A stretch of DNA of 64,000 nucleotides, taken from positions 620,001 through 684,000 of the forward strand of contig NZ_CP108518.1 in NCBI RefSeq assembly GCF_035989885.1, given 5' to 3'. Origin of the DNA: Streptomyces sp. NBC_01232. GTDB taxonomy: Bacteria > Actinomycetota > Actinomycetes > Streptomycetales > Streptomycetaceae. The translations under genes and the position numbers were made by a program. The notes below the pieces were generated by a model. The model searched no databases, had not been told where the DNA came from, and saw only the letters and a program-made list of their open reading frames with translations. Shown here in pieces: positions 17,442 through 25,776 of the stretch; position 1 is the first letter of the stretch; each line of letters opens with the position of its first letter.

Positions 17442-17786
17442 AGGGGTGACCTCGTCAACGAGCGACCTCGTCGCCTCCTGGTGACCGTTCACTCGTTCGG
17501 GTAGTCGCGTGCGGGACGGGCTCGGGACGGGTGCAGGGACGGGGGTCCCCCCGACGCGCGCCGTCCCCGCCGTCGTCCCCGCCGCAGGTTGCTGCCGCAG
17601 GTCGTTTCCGCTGGTTGTTGCCGCCGTGTGGCGGTCTCGTGGCGAGGTGGGCCGGACCGTGGCCGGGGCCTCCCTCAGTGCCTAACATCCCCGGCATGAC
17701 GACGGCGTCGCACATCGCGCCGGACCACGCGTCGGCGCACCGCCGAGCCCTTCTCCCCTCCCCCTCTGCCAAGGACCAGGTCCGCC
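17442..17786. other. Intergenic region, no gene seen
   Basis: About 345 bp, pyrimidine- and purine-rich tracts on both strands, no convincing gene. Carries the promoter for the rhodanese unit; boxes not identifiable by eye. Confidence 0.35.
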
Positions 17787-18338
17787 ATGAGCGTTCCCAC
17801 CCTCCTCGACGTCAGCCAGGCCCACCCGCGGCTGCGCGCACTGACCGTCGTCGACGTCCGCACCCCGGGCGAGTTCGCGTCCGGCCATCTGCCGGACGCC
17901 GTCAACGTCCCCCTCGACCGCCTCACACGGAGCCTGCCGGAGCTTCGGCGGGCCGCCGCACGCAGGCCCCTGCTCGTGGTGTGCGCCTCCGGTGCCCGAT
18001 CGGAGAACGCCGCCGAAGCCCTGGCCTCCCACGGCATCCCCGCGTCGAGCCTCACGGGCGGTACCCAGGCCTGGACCGCCGAGGGCCACGGGCTCCAGTA
18101 CCCGGAGGGCTCCCGCGCACGGACCGTCTGGGCGATGGAACGCCAGGTCCGCTTCGCCGCGGGCGTCACCGTGCTGCTCGGCCTGGCCCTCGCGCAGCTC
18201 CTCCACCCCGCGCTCGCACTGCTGTCCGCGGCGATCGGGGGCGGCCTGGTCTTCTCCGCGCTCACCAACACCTGCGGGATGGCGGTCGTACTCGGCAGGC
18301 TGCCCTTCAACCGCCGGGGGTCCGGGAGCCATCCATGA
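17787..18338 (+). CDS. Rhodanese-domain membrane protein (rhodanese + DUF2892)
   Basis: Residues about 5-105 form a rhodanese domain: LTVVDVRTPGEFASGHLPDAVNVPL, then VVCASGARSENAA with the active-site Cys in the CxxGxRS loop, so persulfide transfer should be possible. The C-terminal 75 residues match DUF2892: MERQVRFAAGVTVLLGLALA and GLVFSALTNTCGMAVVLGRLP, giving two membrane helices with a second Cys. Such fusions are tied to sulfide/thiosulfate handling at the membrane. 183 residues, usual length for the fusion. Stop codon overlaps a downstream small ORF start (ATGA), and an EF-hand gene follows. No sulfide regulator or persulfide dioxygenase is adjacent. Confidence 0.9.
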   Translation: MSVPTLLDVSQAHPRLRALTVVDVRTPGEFASGHLPDAVNVPLDRLTRSLPELRRAAARRPLLVVCASGARSENAAEALASHGIPASSLTGGTQAWTAEGHGLQYPEGSRARTVWAMERQVRFAAGVTVLLGLALAQLLHPALALLSAAIGGGLVFSALTNTCGMAVVLGRLPFNRRGSGSHP

Positions 18339-18466
18339 GCACGCCCGGCCCCGCCGAAACCGACACCGGTGAGGCAACCCCGCAGGGGCCCACAGCGTCC
18401 TCCCGGGCAGAACGCGCCGCCCGGGAGGCGGTGCGTGCACCTCTGAGAGGACCACGTGATGAGTGA
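18335..18466 (+). CDS. Possible 43-residue coupled ORF, unknown
   Basis: Starts at an ATG overlapping the rhodanese stop codon by four bases and ends just past the start of the EF-hand gene. The peptide is polar, Pro/Thr/Ala-rich at first (MSTPGPAETDTGEATPQ) and then Arg/Glu-rich. No motif. The overlap geometry at both ends suggests translational coupling from rhodanese to EF-hand, whether or not the peptide has a function. Confidence 0.3.
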   Translation: MSTPGPAETDTGEATPQGPTASSRAERAAREAVRAPLRGPRDE

Positions 18467-18710
18467 GAAGGCCCGGCGCCTGTTCGATGCCCTCGACCTC
18501 GACCAGGACGGCACTCTGACCCGCGCCGAGGTCATCGGGGCCCTGCGCTCCAAGGGTCCGACCCTCGCGGCGCAGGGGGCGATCCCCTTCTGGGGCGTCG
18601 GGGACACCCACGAATCCTCGGCCCTCTTCGACGCGGCCGACCAGAACGGCGACCGCATGCTGACGTTCGAGGAGTTCGCGGCCGTGGTCAACCGCCGCTT
18701 CGGCTGGTAG
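18459..18710 (+). CDS. Small EF-hand calcium-binding protein
   Basis: 83 residues with two EF-hand loops. Loop 1 DLDQDGTLTRAE is canonical (acids at positions 1, 3, 5 and 12, Gly at 6). Loop 2 DQNGDRMLTFEE keeps the calcium ligands but has Arg instead of Gly at position 6. The rest is helical; no signal peptide, so a cytoplasmic calcium binder or buffer/sensor. GTG and ATG lie in tandem; the ATG is taken because AGAGG is eight bases upstream. Follows the rhodanese gene on the same strand and probably shares its transcript. Confidence 0.88.
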   Translation: MSEKARRLFDALDLDQDGTLTRAEVIGALRSKGPTLAAQGAIPFWGVGDTHESSALFDAADQNGDRMLTFEEFAAVVNRRFGW

Positions 18711-18890
18711 CGGCCGGCCGGTCCGTCCGGGAGGGACGGCTGCCGGAAGTGCAGGACCGCCAACTCCCGGGGACGGACGGGTGGTCCGGGGACGGTCCGG
18801 GGCGGGGACGGTCCGGCCATTGGGTACGCTCTCGGTTGACTTCGGGGCGCCGGCAGGTGCCGAATCGCGGCAATCAGAGATGGGTCCCCC

Positions 18891-20777
18891 ATGGGCAGTG
18901 CACCTTCCGCCGGCTTCTTCCAGCCGCTCAAGGCGGACGACCCGGCCGTCGTGGGCGGCTACCGCCTGGCGGCCGTGCTGGGCGCGGGCGGCATGGGCAA
19001 GGTCTATCTCTCCTACACGCCGGGCGGCCGGCCCATCGCCATCAAGGTGATCCGGCCCGAGTTCAGTGAGGACCCCGAGTTCCGGCGGCGCTTCCAGCAG
19101 GAGGTACGGTCCGCGGAACGGGTCCAGGGGCTCTACACGGCACCGGTCATCGACTCGGACACCGAGGGCGCCCAGCCCTGGCTGGCCACGGCCTACGTAC
19201 CCGGCCCCTCGCTCGCCCACGCCGTGGCCCGGCACGGCGCCCTGCCGGTGCGCAGCGTGCTGCTGCTGACCGTCGGGGTCGCCGAGGCCCTGCATGTCAT
19301 CCACGGCGCGGGCATCGTGCATCGCGACCTCAAGCCCGCCAATGTGCTGCTCGCCTCGGACGGCCCGCGCGTGATCGATTTCGGCATCGCCCGGGCCGCC
19401 GACTCCACCGCCCTGACCAGTACGGGCGTCAGTGTCGGCACCCCGGCCTTCATGGCCCCCGAACAGGCCTCGGCCGGCACGGTCACCCCGGCCACCGATG
19501 TCTTCGCCCTCGGGCAGATCGCGGCCTTCACCGCCATCGGGGCGTCCGTCTTCGGCGACGGGCCCTCGCACGCGGTGCTCTACCGGATCGTGCACGAGGA
19601 CCCCGACCTCAGCGCCCTGCCCGAGGAGCTGCGGCCGGTGGTGACCCGCTGCCTCAGCCGCGACCCGGCCGACCGGCCGACCCTGACCGAGGTCATCGAG
19701 CTGTGCAACGCGGCCTCGGAGGCCCCGCTGCGCCAGGGCGAGGACTGGCTGCCGCAGGCCGTCGCCGGTTCCATCACCGAGCGTTTGCAGCTGCCGGCAC
19801 CGGCGCCCACCCCGCCGCCGCAGCCACCGACGGTCGCGCCGACGGCCCCTGCGGCTCAGGCTCCGGCTCCGACTCCGACTCCGACCGAGGTCTCGCCGCA
19901 GTCCCCTCCGGCGCCCGCCGCCGCGCCCGGGTTCACGCCGACCGGTGTGGCCGCAGCGCCGACGCAGGCGGCTCCGGCTCCGCGGCCTCCCGCGCCGGGA
20001 GCTCCGGGGACCGTGCCGCCGGGTTACCGGACGCCGCCCCCGTACGCGCAGCCTTCGTACCCGCAGCCGCAGGCGCAGCCGCAGCCGCAGTACAACCAAC
20101 CCCCGTACACGCAGCCCACGTACACCCCGGGCCACAGCACGCCGCCGCCGTTCCACACCCAGGGCTTCGCTCCCGGTCCGCCCGCTCCGCCGCGCCCCAG
20201 GCGGACGGGGCTGATCGTCATCGGCACGGTCGCAGCGGCGGTCGTAGGGCTCGTGGTCCTCGGGTCCCTGCTGCCGGACGGCACCGGCAAGGGCGGCGGC
20301 GACAAGGCGTCCGGCGGCGGTTCCTCTTCGGGCAGCTCGCAGCAGCGGCCCGACCCGCAGCCGGTCTCGTACCAGGGCATCGAGATGCCCCAGAACCACC
20401 AGCTGATGTTCGCGGACAACCCGCCGCGCCCGGCCGAGGAGCCGACCGGCGCCGGGGTGCTCTACGGGCACGGGGACCTCTTCTACTACCGGGACACCCT
20501 GTTCGGGGACGAGAAGTTCGGCACCGCGAACGGCAAGCTCGTCCTGCTGAACAACTCCGAGAAGGGCTCCCTGGAGACCTGCCGTTCCGTGACCCGCTTC
20601 ACCGAGAAGCTCGGGCTCGACCAGCTCACGGACGGGTCGCAGGTCTGCGTGCTGAGCAAGGCCGGCCACATCACGCTGGCGACCTTCCGCAGCAGGTCGG
20701 GCGCGAAGGACGAGACCAGGTTCATCACCGTCGACCTGACGGTCTGGCGCAATGCCGACGACGCGGCGAAGAAGTAG
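18891..20777 (+). CDS. Ser/Thr protein kinase with transmembrane helix and small extracellular domain
   Basis: PknB-family receptor kinase, 628 residues. Kinase domain about 20-285: GAGGMGKVYLSY, lysine K52 in IAIK, HRDLKPAN with D146, DFG at D163, and GTPAFMAPEQ. A long Pro/Ala/Gln linker (about 300-430, with PPYAQPSYPQPQAQP-type repeats) leads to a membrane helix at about 439-461. The outside part of about 165 residues is a single compact domain beginning QPVSYQGIEMPQNHQL, with two Cys (LETCRSV and SQVCVLS) likely disulfide-bonded; not a PASTA domain. Start ATG at the end of CCCCC; N-terminus MGSAPSAGFFQPL is typical of Streptomyces kinases. Ligand and targets unknown; 303 bp before the nucleoside kinase. 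Confidence 0.93.
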   Translation: MGSAPSAGFFQPLKADDPAVVGGYRLAAVLGAGGMGKVYLSYTPGGRPIAIKVIRPEFSEDPEFRRRFQQEVRSAERVQGLYTAPVIDSDTEGAQPWLATAYVPGPSLAHAVARHGALPVRSVLLLTVGVAEALHVIHGAGIVHRDLKPANVLLASDGPRVIDFGIARAADSTALTSTGVSVGTPAFMAPEQASAGTVTPATDVFALGQIAAFTAIGASVFGDGPSHAVLYRIVHEDPDLSALPEELRPVVTRCLSRDPADRPTLTEVIELCNAASEAPLRQGEDWLPQAVAGSITERLQLPAPAPTPPPQPPTVAPTAPAAQAPAPTPTPTEVSPQSPPAPAAAPGFTPTGVAAAPTQAAPAPRPPAPGAPGTVPPGYRTPPPYAQPSYPQPQAQPQPQYNQPPYTQPTYTPGHSTPPPFHTQGFAPGPPAPPRPRRTGLIVIGTVAAAVVGLVVLGSLLPDGTGKGGGDKASGGGSSSGSSQQRPDPQPVSYQGIEMPQNHQLMFADNPPRPAEEPTGAGVLYGHGDLFYYRDTLFGDEKFGTANGKLVLLNNSEKGSLETCRSVTRFTEKLGLDQLTDGSQVCVLSKAGHITLATFRSRSGAKDETRFITVDLTVWRNADDAAKK

Positions 20778-21080
20778 CACCTCTCCGGGCCTCTCCGGTG
20801 AGCTCCGTAACGCTCTGCATGCATGAGGCTGATCGTCATTTAAGATTCAGGGCGGCCGCAGGGCCGGGGCTCGTCGCCGTGCGCGGCGACTGCGGAACGG
20901 TCGGGCCGGTCGAGGAGAGCGGCCCTTGTCAGGGCCTTGGTCCGGACGGGGACCACGCCACGCCGGTCACGCCGGTCATGAAGATCACGGGAATCGCATG
21001 ACCGCCGCTGTGCGTCTCATCGATACGGGACGCCCGGCTCACCCGCCCACGAACAGAAGACCCCCAGGGAGAAGTGAGGT
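20778..21080. other. Intergenic region
   Basis: About 300 bp. It starts with CTCTCCGGGCCTCTCCGG, a small direct repeat, and includes an AT-richer patch with TTTAAGATTC near 20840 that may be part of a promoter. No gene seen. Confidence 0.35.
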
Positions 21081-21743
21081 ATGCCAGTGATCTGCGTCGG
21101 AGGCATGATCGGCATCGGCAAGACCAGTGTGGCCGAGCTGATCGCCAAGGAGCTGGGCAGCGAGGTCTTCTACGAGAGCGTGGACGACAACCCGATCCTC
21201 CCGCTCTTCTACACGGCGAGCCCCGAGGAGATCCAGGCGAAGCGCTACCCCTTCCTGCTCCAGCTCTACTTCCTGCAGACGCGGTTCGCCTCGATCAAGG
21301 AGGCGTACAAGCAGGGCGACAACGTCCTCGACCGGTCCATCTACGAGGACTGGTACTTCGCCAAGGTCAATCACGACCTGGGCCGGATCAGCTCCCTCGA
21401 GATGCGGGTGTACGAGGGGCTGCTCAACGAGATGATGCGCGAGATCGACGGCCTGCCGTACCGCAAGGCCCCCGACCTCATGGTCTATCTGAAGGCGGAC
21501 TTCGAGACGGTGCTGCACCGCATCGGGCTGCGGGGCCGCGATTTCGAACAGGACAAGGGTCTCGTCGACTACTACCGGACGCTGTGGTCGGGCTACGACG
21601 ACTGGGTGCACAAGCACTACTCGGCCAGCGAGGTCCTCGTCATCGACATGAACCACACGGATGTGGTGCACAACCCCGAGGACGCCGCCCGCGTGGTGCA
21701 GGAGGTCAAGGACACCCTGGCGGCAGTCGCACGCCGGGCCTGA
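21081..21743 (+). CDS. Deoxynucleoside kinase (dNK/dGK family)
   Basis: Phosphorylates deoxynucleosides with ATP for nucleotide salvage. P-loop GGMIGIGKTS at residues 7-16, base-recognition region around VFYESVDDNPILPLFY, the D-R-S motif LDRSIYED (equivalent to DRS/ERS in the family), and a lid-like LRGRDFEQDKGL with two Arg. 220 residues, the usual length of bacterial dNKs; purine versus pyrimidine preference cannot be read. ATG preceded by GGGAGAAGTGAGGT. Cytoplasmic, single gene, convergent with the ferritin-like gene 107 bp away. Confidence 0.92.
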   Translation: MPVICVGGMIGIGKTSVAELIAKELGSEVFYESVDDNPILPLFYTASPEEIQAKRYPFLLQLYFLQTRFASIKEAYKQGDNVLDRSIYEDWYFAKVNHDLGRISSLEMRVYEGLLNEMMREIDGLPYRKAPDLMVYLKADFETVLHRIGLRGRDFEQDKGLVDYYRTLWSGYDDWVHKHYSASEVLVIDMNHTDVVHNPEDAARVVQEVKDTLAAVARRA

Positions 21744-21849
21744 GCCCTCTCGGATCGCGGTCCGCAGCCCGTCCGGGCACGGCCTCCGGGCGGCGGCCCC
21801 GGGCGGCAGTCCCGCACGGCGGCCCGCACGGCAGGCCCGGGCGAGCGGG

Positions 21850-22596
21850 TCAGACGCCCGCCCCCAGCCCCGCACCCGCCGGGGCGGGAACCGGGCCGCC
21901 CGACATCGCGCGGGCCATCCACCCGGAGGAGCGCAGGGTCTGCGCGACGAACGCGCCGCGGCCCACCCCGAGGGCCCGCAGCGCCGGTCCGTGGTCCACT
22001 GCGACCAGGGCGGCGGCGGCGCCGAGCAGTCCGCGCCACCCTGCCGTCACCGCCCGGCGGGCGGGCCGGGGCAGTCCCGCGAGCCCCTCCCGCAGGCGCA
22101 GGCAGTGGAAGGGCACGTGCCGCTCCTCGTCCGCCAGGATCCGGCCCGCGACCTCGGAGATCAGCGGGTCGGCGGCGCCGTCGCGCAGGGCCCGGTAGTA
22201 GCCCAGGGCCACCACCTCGGCGATCATCAGCACCAGCAGCTCCACCCGCAGCCCGAGCAGCCGCCGGACCCGGACGAGGGCGGCGTCGCTCCAGTGCCCG
22301 TCGAGGGTGTCGGCCCCGCCGGCCGCCAGCAGCAGCTTCAGCATCCGCGCGTGGTTCTGTTCCTCGGCAATGAAGAGCCGGACCGCCTCGGAGTAGACCG
22401 GATCACCCGCGAGGTCGGCCTTGCCGCAGAGCGCGGAGCCGTCGCCGTCCTCGCCGACCTGGAACTTCTGGATGCTGCGGACGATCTCGGGCGACAGCTG
22501 CGCACCCTTCCCCCAGTCGGGGTCGCCCACGGCCGCTCGGCGCTCCCGCTCTGCCTCGAACTCGCGCACCCATGCCCCGTACTCAATTTTGATCAT
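21850..22596 (-). CDS. Ferritin-like (diiron) superfamily protein
   Basis: Helical protein of about 248 residues with ferritin-like ligand patterns: FIAEEQNHARMLKLLL (E-x-x-H), AEVVALGYYRAL and ADEERHVPFHCLRL (E-x-x-H), separated as in four-helix diiron proteins. The C-terminus after about 215 is hydrophobic/Gly-Ala-rich. Could be an oxidase/oxygenase or an iron-dependent stress protein; the reaction is unknown. The ATG at 22596 is preferred over one seven codons earlier because a TANNNT box (TAGATT) ends eight bases before it, giving a likely leaderless mRNA, and no ribosome site is seen for either. Two operator-like repeats flank the promoter. Convergent with the nucleoside kinase. Confidence 0.8.
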   Translation of the reverse strand: MIKIEYGAWVREFEAERERRAAVGDPDWGKGAQLSPEIVRSIQKFQVGEDGDGSALCGKADLAGDPVYSEAVRLFIAEEQNHARMLKLLLAAGGADTLDGHWSDAALVRVRRLLGLRVELLVLMIAEVVALGYYRALRDGAADPLISEVAGRILADEERHVPFHCLRLREGLAGLPRPARRAVTAGWRGLLGAAAALVAVDHGPALRALGVGRGAFVAQTLRSSGWMARAMSGGPVPAPAGAGLGAGV

Positions 22597-22630
22597 GTTC
22601 AAGAATCTAGCGATCATTGAGCGTGTTCAA
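22589..22630 (-). promoter_or_regulatory. Predicted leaderless promoter with paired TTGA-N6-TCAA operators
   Basis: Two 14-bp sites of the form TTGA-N6-TCAA, at 22589-22602 and 22617-22630, are 28 bp apart centre to centre. On the minus strand a TAGATT box (22609-22604) lies between them and the gene ATG lies within the first site. The upstream site covers the expected -35 region. The spacing would place a TetR-type dimer pair on the same face of the helix, roughly 2.7 turns apart. Confidence 0.5.
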
Positions 22631-22801
22631 AAGCATCTGAATGTCATGGCCGCGTAACAGAACGCCGTGGGCTGCACTCCGGACCGATCTCGCACGGCTC
22701 ATGTCCTTGCCGGGAAGGTCGAACGCGGCGACGATGCTTCCGAGCCACGGCCATCCGGATCCCGCCGGTCCCGGCCGGGGCAGGGGAGAACAGGGGAGAC
22801 A

Positions 22802-23167
22802 GTGACAACGCACAGCAATCCGAGGAAGCGCCCGACCGCCGCGACGGCACTCGTCCCGCTCTTCGTGCTCGCCGGGCTGCTCCTGGGCCCTGCGGCAACC
22901 GCCTCGGCGACCGCTCCGACCGCCCGGCAGGCCCTCGCCGCCGCCGCGCTCCCGCAGAGCGGGCTGCTCGCCGGCGCCGGCGTGGCGACCGGGCTCCACG
23001 CACCGACGTCGTCCCAGGTCCGGGCCACCACCGGGAACAAGAAGGGCAAGAAGAAGAGCAAGAAGAAGACGAGCGGGCTGTTCAAGAATCTCTTGATCGT
23101 CCTGGTCGTCGTCATCGTGCTGCTTCTCGCCCTGTACGGGATCCGCCGGGCCCTGCGCAACAGGTGA
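22802..23167 (+). CDS. Secreted, C-terminally anchored small protein with lysine cluster
   Basis: 121 residues. Sec-type signal peptide: basic start (NPRKRPTAATA), hydrophobic LVPLFVLAGLLL, and likely cleavage after TASATA. The mature part is Ala/Gly/Thr-rich and unstructured-looking, then NKKGKKKSKKKTSG directly before a membrane helix NLLIVLVVVIVLLLALYGI and an Arg-rich end. The signal peptide plus C-terminal helix give a small surface protein with its Lys cluster just outside the membrane. GTG at 22802 is preceded by AGGGGAGACA. Not recognised further. Divergent from the ferritin-like gene. Confidence 0.8.
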   Translation: MTTHSNPRKRPTAATALVPLFVLAGLLLGPAATASATAPTARQALAAAALPQSGLLAGAGVATGLHAPTSSQVRATTGNKKGKKKSKKKTSGLFKNLLIVLVVVIVLLLALYGIRRALRNR

Positions 23168-23201
23168 GCCCGAGGCATCTCCTGCCGAGCGGGCCGGCCT
23201 G

Positions 23202-23240
23202 CCCCGACGGTCTCGACCCCGCCCGGGACCGTCCGCGGGG
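23202..23240. terminator. Probable hairpin terminator between convergent genes
   Basis: GACGGTC at 23206-23212 pairs with GACCGTC at 23227-23233, flanked by CCCC/GGGG that can extend the stem, between the anchored-protein stop (23167) and the HEAT-protein stop (23250). Confidence 0.45.
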
Positions 23241-23249
23241 GCGGCGCCA

Positions 23250-24908
23250 CTACGGCAGCGTCGGCATCCGGTCGATCCATGCGCGGATCTGCTCGTCCTG
23301 GAGGAACGCCCGGTAGTCGCCGTACTCCGAGAGACGGCGGTCCGCGGCCACGAGTGCCGTGAGTGCCTCCCGGACGGGCGGGGCGAGGTCTCCGCGGCGG
23401 GTGAGCGCGTCGAGGGCGGTGGGGAACGTCCAGTGCCACTGCCCGTCGGCGGCGTACGCCAGCACCGTCGCCTCCGCCTGCGCCGGTTCCGGCCACGGCG
23501 CTTCCCACGGCTGCGCGTACGACGATTCGGGCTCACCGGGCAGCAGCGGGCTCTCCCCCCAGGCGCGGAGTACCTCCCGCAGGTCCCCGACCAGCCAGCC
23601 CGCGCAGGCGACCTCGTCCCGCAGGGCTTCTCGTACCGCCGGCAGAAGCACTCCGCGGTGTGCGCGCAGCGGCCGGAGGACGTCGGCGACGTCCGGCTGC
23701 CGCGGGTCGCTCTGGCCATAGCCGCGGCCCAGCATGTCCCGGTAGGGCGCGACGAGCCGCTCGACGAGATCCGGCAGGGCGCGAGGGTCCCCGATCCGGG
23801 TCAGGGCCCACCGCGCGTGGTCACCGACGGTGCCGTCGAAGAACTCCGATTCCCCGGCGTCGTCGAGGAGGGCGGCGAGCCGGTCGGCGTACGGGGCCGC
23901 CCTGCGGCCGAGCACCGCCAGCAGATGCGCGGCCTTGTAGCGCACGTCGTCGTACGGGTCGGCCAACAGCCCCGCCGCGAGCGCCAGTACGGCCTCTTCC
24001 GCGGAGGGCCTGGTCAGCACGAGTCCCCACGCCTCGTCCAGCGCGCACCGGCGCAGCTCCGCGTCGCCGATCCGGCTCCCTGCCTCGGCCAGCGCGGCCA
24101 CGAACGAGGTCGCCGCCGCCGTGTCGGGCTCCAGCAGCTGTACGACCCGGGCCACGACATCGTTGCGCTCGTACGAGAACTCGTGGTCCAGGGTGTACCA
24201 GACGGCCCCGAACTCCGGGGCGACCACGGGATCGGTGAGGATCTCCACAAGCATGGGGCCGGCGCGGAGCACCGACTGCGGGTCCATGGGCGCTGCGGCG
24301 ATCACGGCTGCCACCCGCAGCACCGGATCTCCGCCGTGGAGGGCGTCGTCCAGCACGGCCCGTACCTCGGCGCGCCCGGACCGCGTCGGGTCCTCTTCGG
24401 CCGCGGCCCGGCCGAGCGCCAGCAGGAGGGGCACCCGGACGGAGCGGTCCGTCTCCCGGTGCCATCGCTCGAGCAGGGGCCCGGTCCGGTCGGCGACCAG
24501 CTGCAGCGCGGCCCGCCGCACCACGGGATCCCCGTCGTCGAACAGCCTCCGCAGACGGGGCCACTGCCGCTGCCAGGCCGCCTCCCGAACGGAGTCGGCC
24601 TCCCCGCCCTCCCCGTGGCCGGCCAGGTACGCCAGCAGGTCGACCAGGTCGTGCCGTGCGGGGGTCCGCGGGGCGAGGGCGAGATCCACCAGGAACGGCA
24701 GTGCGGCCGTCGCCACGTCGGTGCCCGGCCGCGCCGGGGCCGGGAGGAGGCGCTGCAGGTCGCAGTACGCCCGCTGCACCACCTCCGGATCGGTGGAGGC
24801 GTCCGCCCGGGCGATCCGGCGCAGCACCTTCGGTACGTCGGTGGCCGGTCGGTCCGGCCCCGCCCCCTCCAGCGCCTGCCAGTCCACCGCGTCCAGCGCC
24901 TCCCCCAT
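23250..24908 (-). CDS. HEAT-repeat protein
   Basis: 552-residue soluble alpha-solenoid. Repeated two-helix units with D-P-x-V-R signatures are visible: DDGDPVVRRAALQLVAD, GGDPVLRVAAVIAA, DPYDDVRYKAAHLLAVLG, and GDPRALPDLVERL. No catalytic motif, signal peptide or membrane segment. HEAT proteins act as scaffolds or binding platforms; the partner is unknown. The start ATG is preceded by GAGGCGGGGGAC. Faces the conservon promoter region divergently. The C-terminal 90 residues (AQPWEAPWPEPAQAEATV onward) look like a separate helical cap. Confidence 0.88.
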   Translation of the reverse strand: MGEALDAVDWQALEGAGPDRPATDVPKVLRRIARADASTDPEVVQRAYCDLQRLLPAPARPGTDVATAALPFLVDLALAPRTPARHDLVDLLAYLAGHGEGGEADSVREAAWQRQWPRLRRLFDDGDPVVRRAALQLVADRTGPLLERWHRETDRSVRVPLLLALGRAAAEEDPTRSGRAEVRAVLDDALHGGDPVLRVAAVIAAAPMDPQSVLRAGPMLVEILTDPVVAPEFGAVWYTLDHEFSYERNDVVARVVQLLEPDTAAATSFVAALAEAGSRIGDAELRRCALDEAWGLVLTRPSAEEAVLALAAGLLADPYDDVRYKAAHLLAVLGRRAAPYADRLAALLDDAGESEFFDGTVGDHARWALTRIGDPRALPDLVERLVAPYRDMLGRGYGQSDPRQPDVADVLRPLRAHRGVLLPAVREALRDEVACAGWLVGDLREVLRAWGESPLLPGEPESSYAQPWEAPWPEPAQAEATVLAYAADGQWHWTFPTALDALTRRGDLAPPVREALTALVAADRRLSEYGDYRAFLQDEQIRAWIDRMPTLP

Positions 24909-25776
24909 GTCCCCCGCCTCACCCTCGGTCGCCCGTCCCCCGCCCCGGGCATCATGCCACTGGCTCAGAGGGCGCGGAGCGGCGTTTTCCCGGGCCGACG
25001 GGCGCGTTCGCGAAGGCCCCGGCCGAGCGCAACGCCGCGCTCGCGGACAGGGCTTCCGGAACCACCACCGAGCTCCGTACGCCCCTTACCGGGACACGGC
25101 CGCGTACGGCGCAGACGTCACCCTGGCCTGACCGCGCGGGCGCCGATGAACACAGCCGTCAACGGGAGTTGGCGGTTGTCGCCCCAACGGGGGAACCGCG
25201 ACGGCGGGTCGTTGACCATGTGCCGCACGGCCCCCGGCCGGCGCCGCGCCCAGCGCCCGCCCTGCCGCCCCCTCCGCCCACCGCGTCCGGCCCGCTCGCG
25301 TTCCGGCCGATGACGAGAGCACACGCCCGGGCCGGCACCCGCGCCGACGGACCCGGCACGTGGACGCCCCGCCGAAGGAGGCGGCCGACGCCGGGGCGCG
25401 GAGCCGCGGCCGGCAGGCTGCCAGATCCGGTCGATTCCATGCGTTCACCCGTGTGCGTCCTGACAGAGATCGATCAATTCTGGGCCCAGGTCGGTCAACG
25501 CGGCGGTTCCCGTTACTGCAAGGTCACATGGTGTACCCGAACTGACTATTCTCCCCTGCGTGTTGCGCCGCACTCACGGTGAGTGAGCGAAGCAGTGTCG
25601 CGCGCGGATGGAGAGCCCGGCCGCAGGGAGGCGTGACCACCGATGCGATCTCGAACCGACCTGTCGGGGGCACCCATGACCTCACTCGCGCCCGGCCGGG
25701 CGATGCCCCGTCCGCTCCCGTCACCGCGCCGCACCACCCCCAGTCCACTCAATCCAGACTGTTTAGGGACCCCTCG
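24909..25776. other. Divergent intergenic region before the conservon
   Basis: About 870 bp if the kinase-like gene begins at 25777. No convincing gene; several GC-rich frames are open by chance. The last 200 bp stay open in the kinase frame (from a GTG at 25579), so an N-terminally longer product is possible, but the predicted extra residues are low-complexity. A less GC-rich stretch, around ACTGACTATTCTCCC at 25541, is the best place for a promoter. Confidence 0.4.

Noticed and set aside
17682..20780. Long minus-strand frame over rhodanese to kinase 2
   Set aside because: Arg/Gly-rich repeats with no family resemblance; opposite to three well-supported genes.
25579..25776. Extended N-terminus for the conservon kinase-like protein
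   Set aside because: No ribosome site before the GTG and residues are low-complexity; not excluded, but ATG 25777 has AGGGA.
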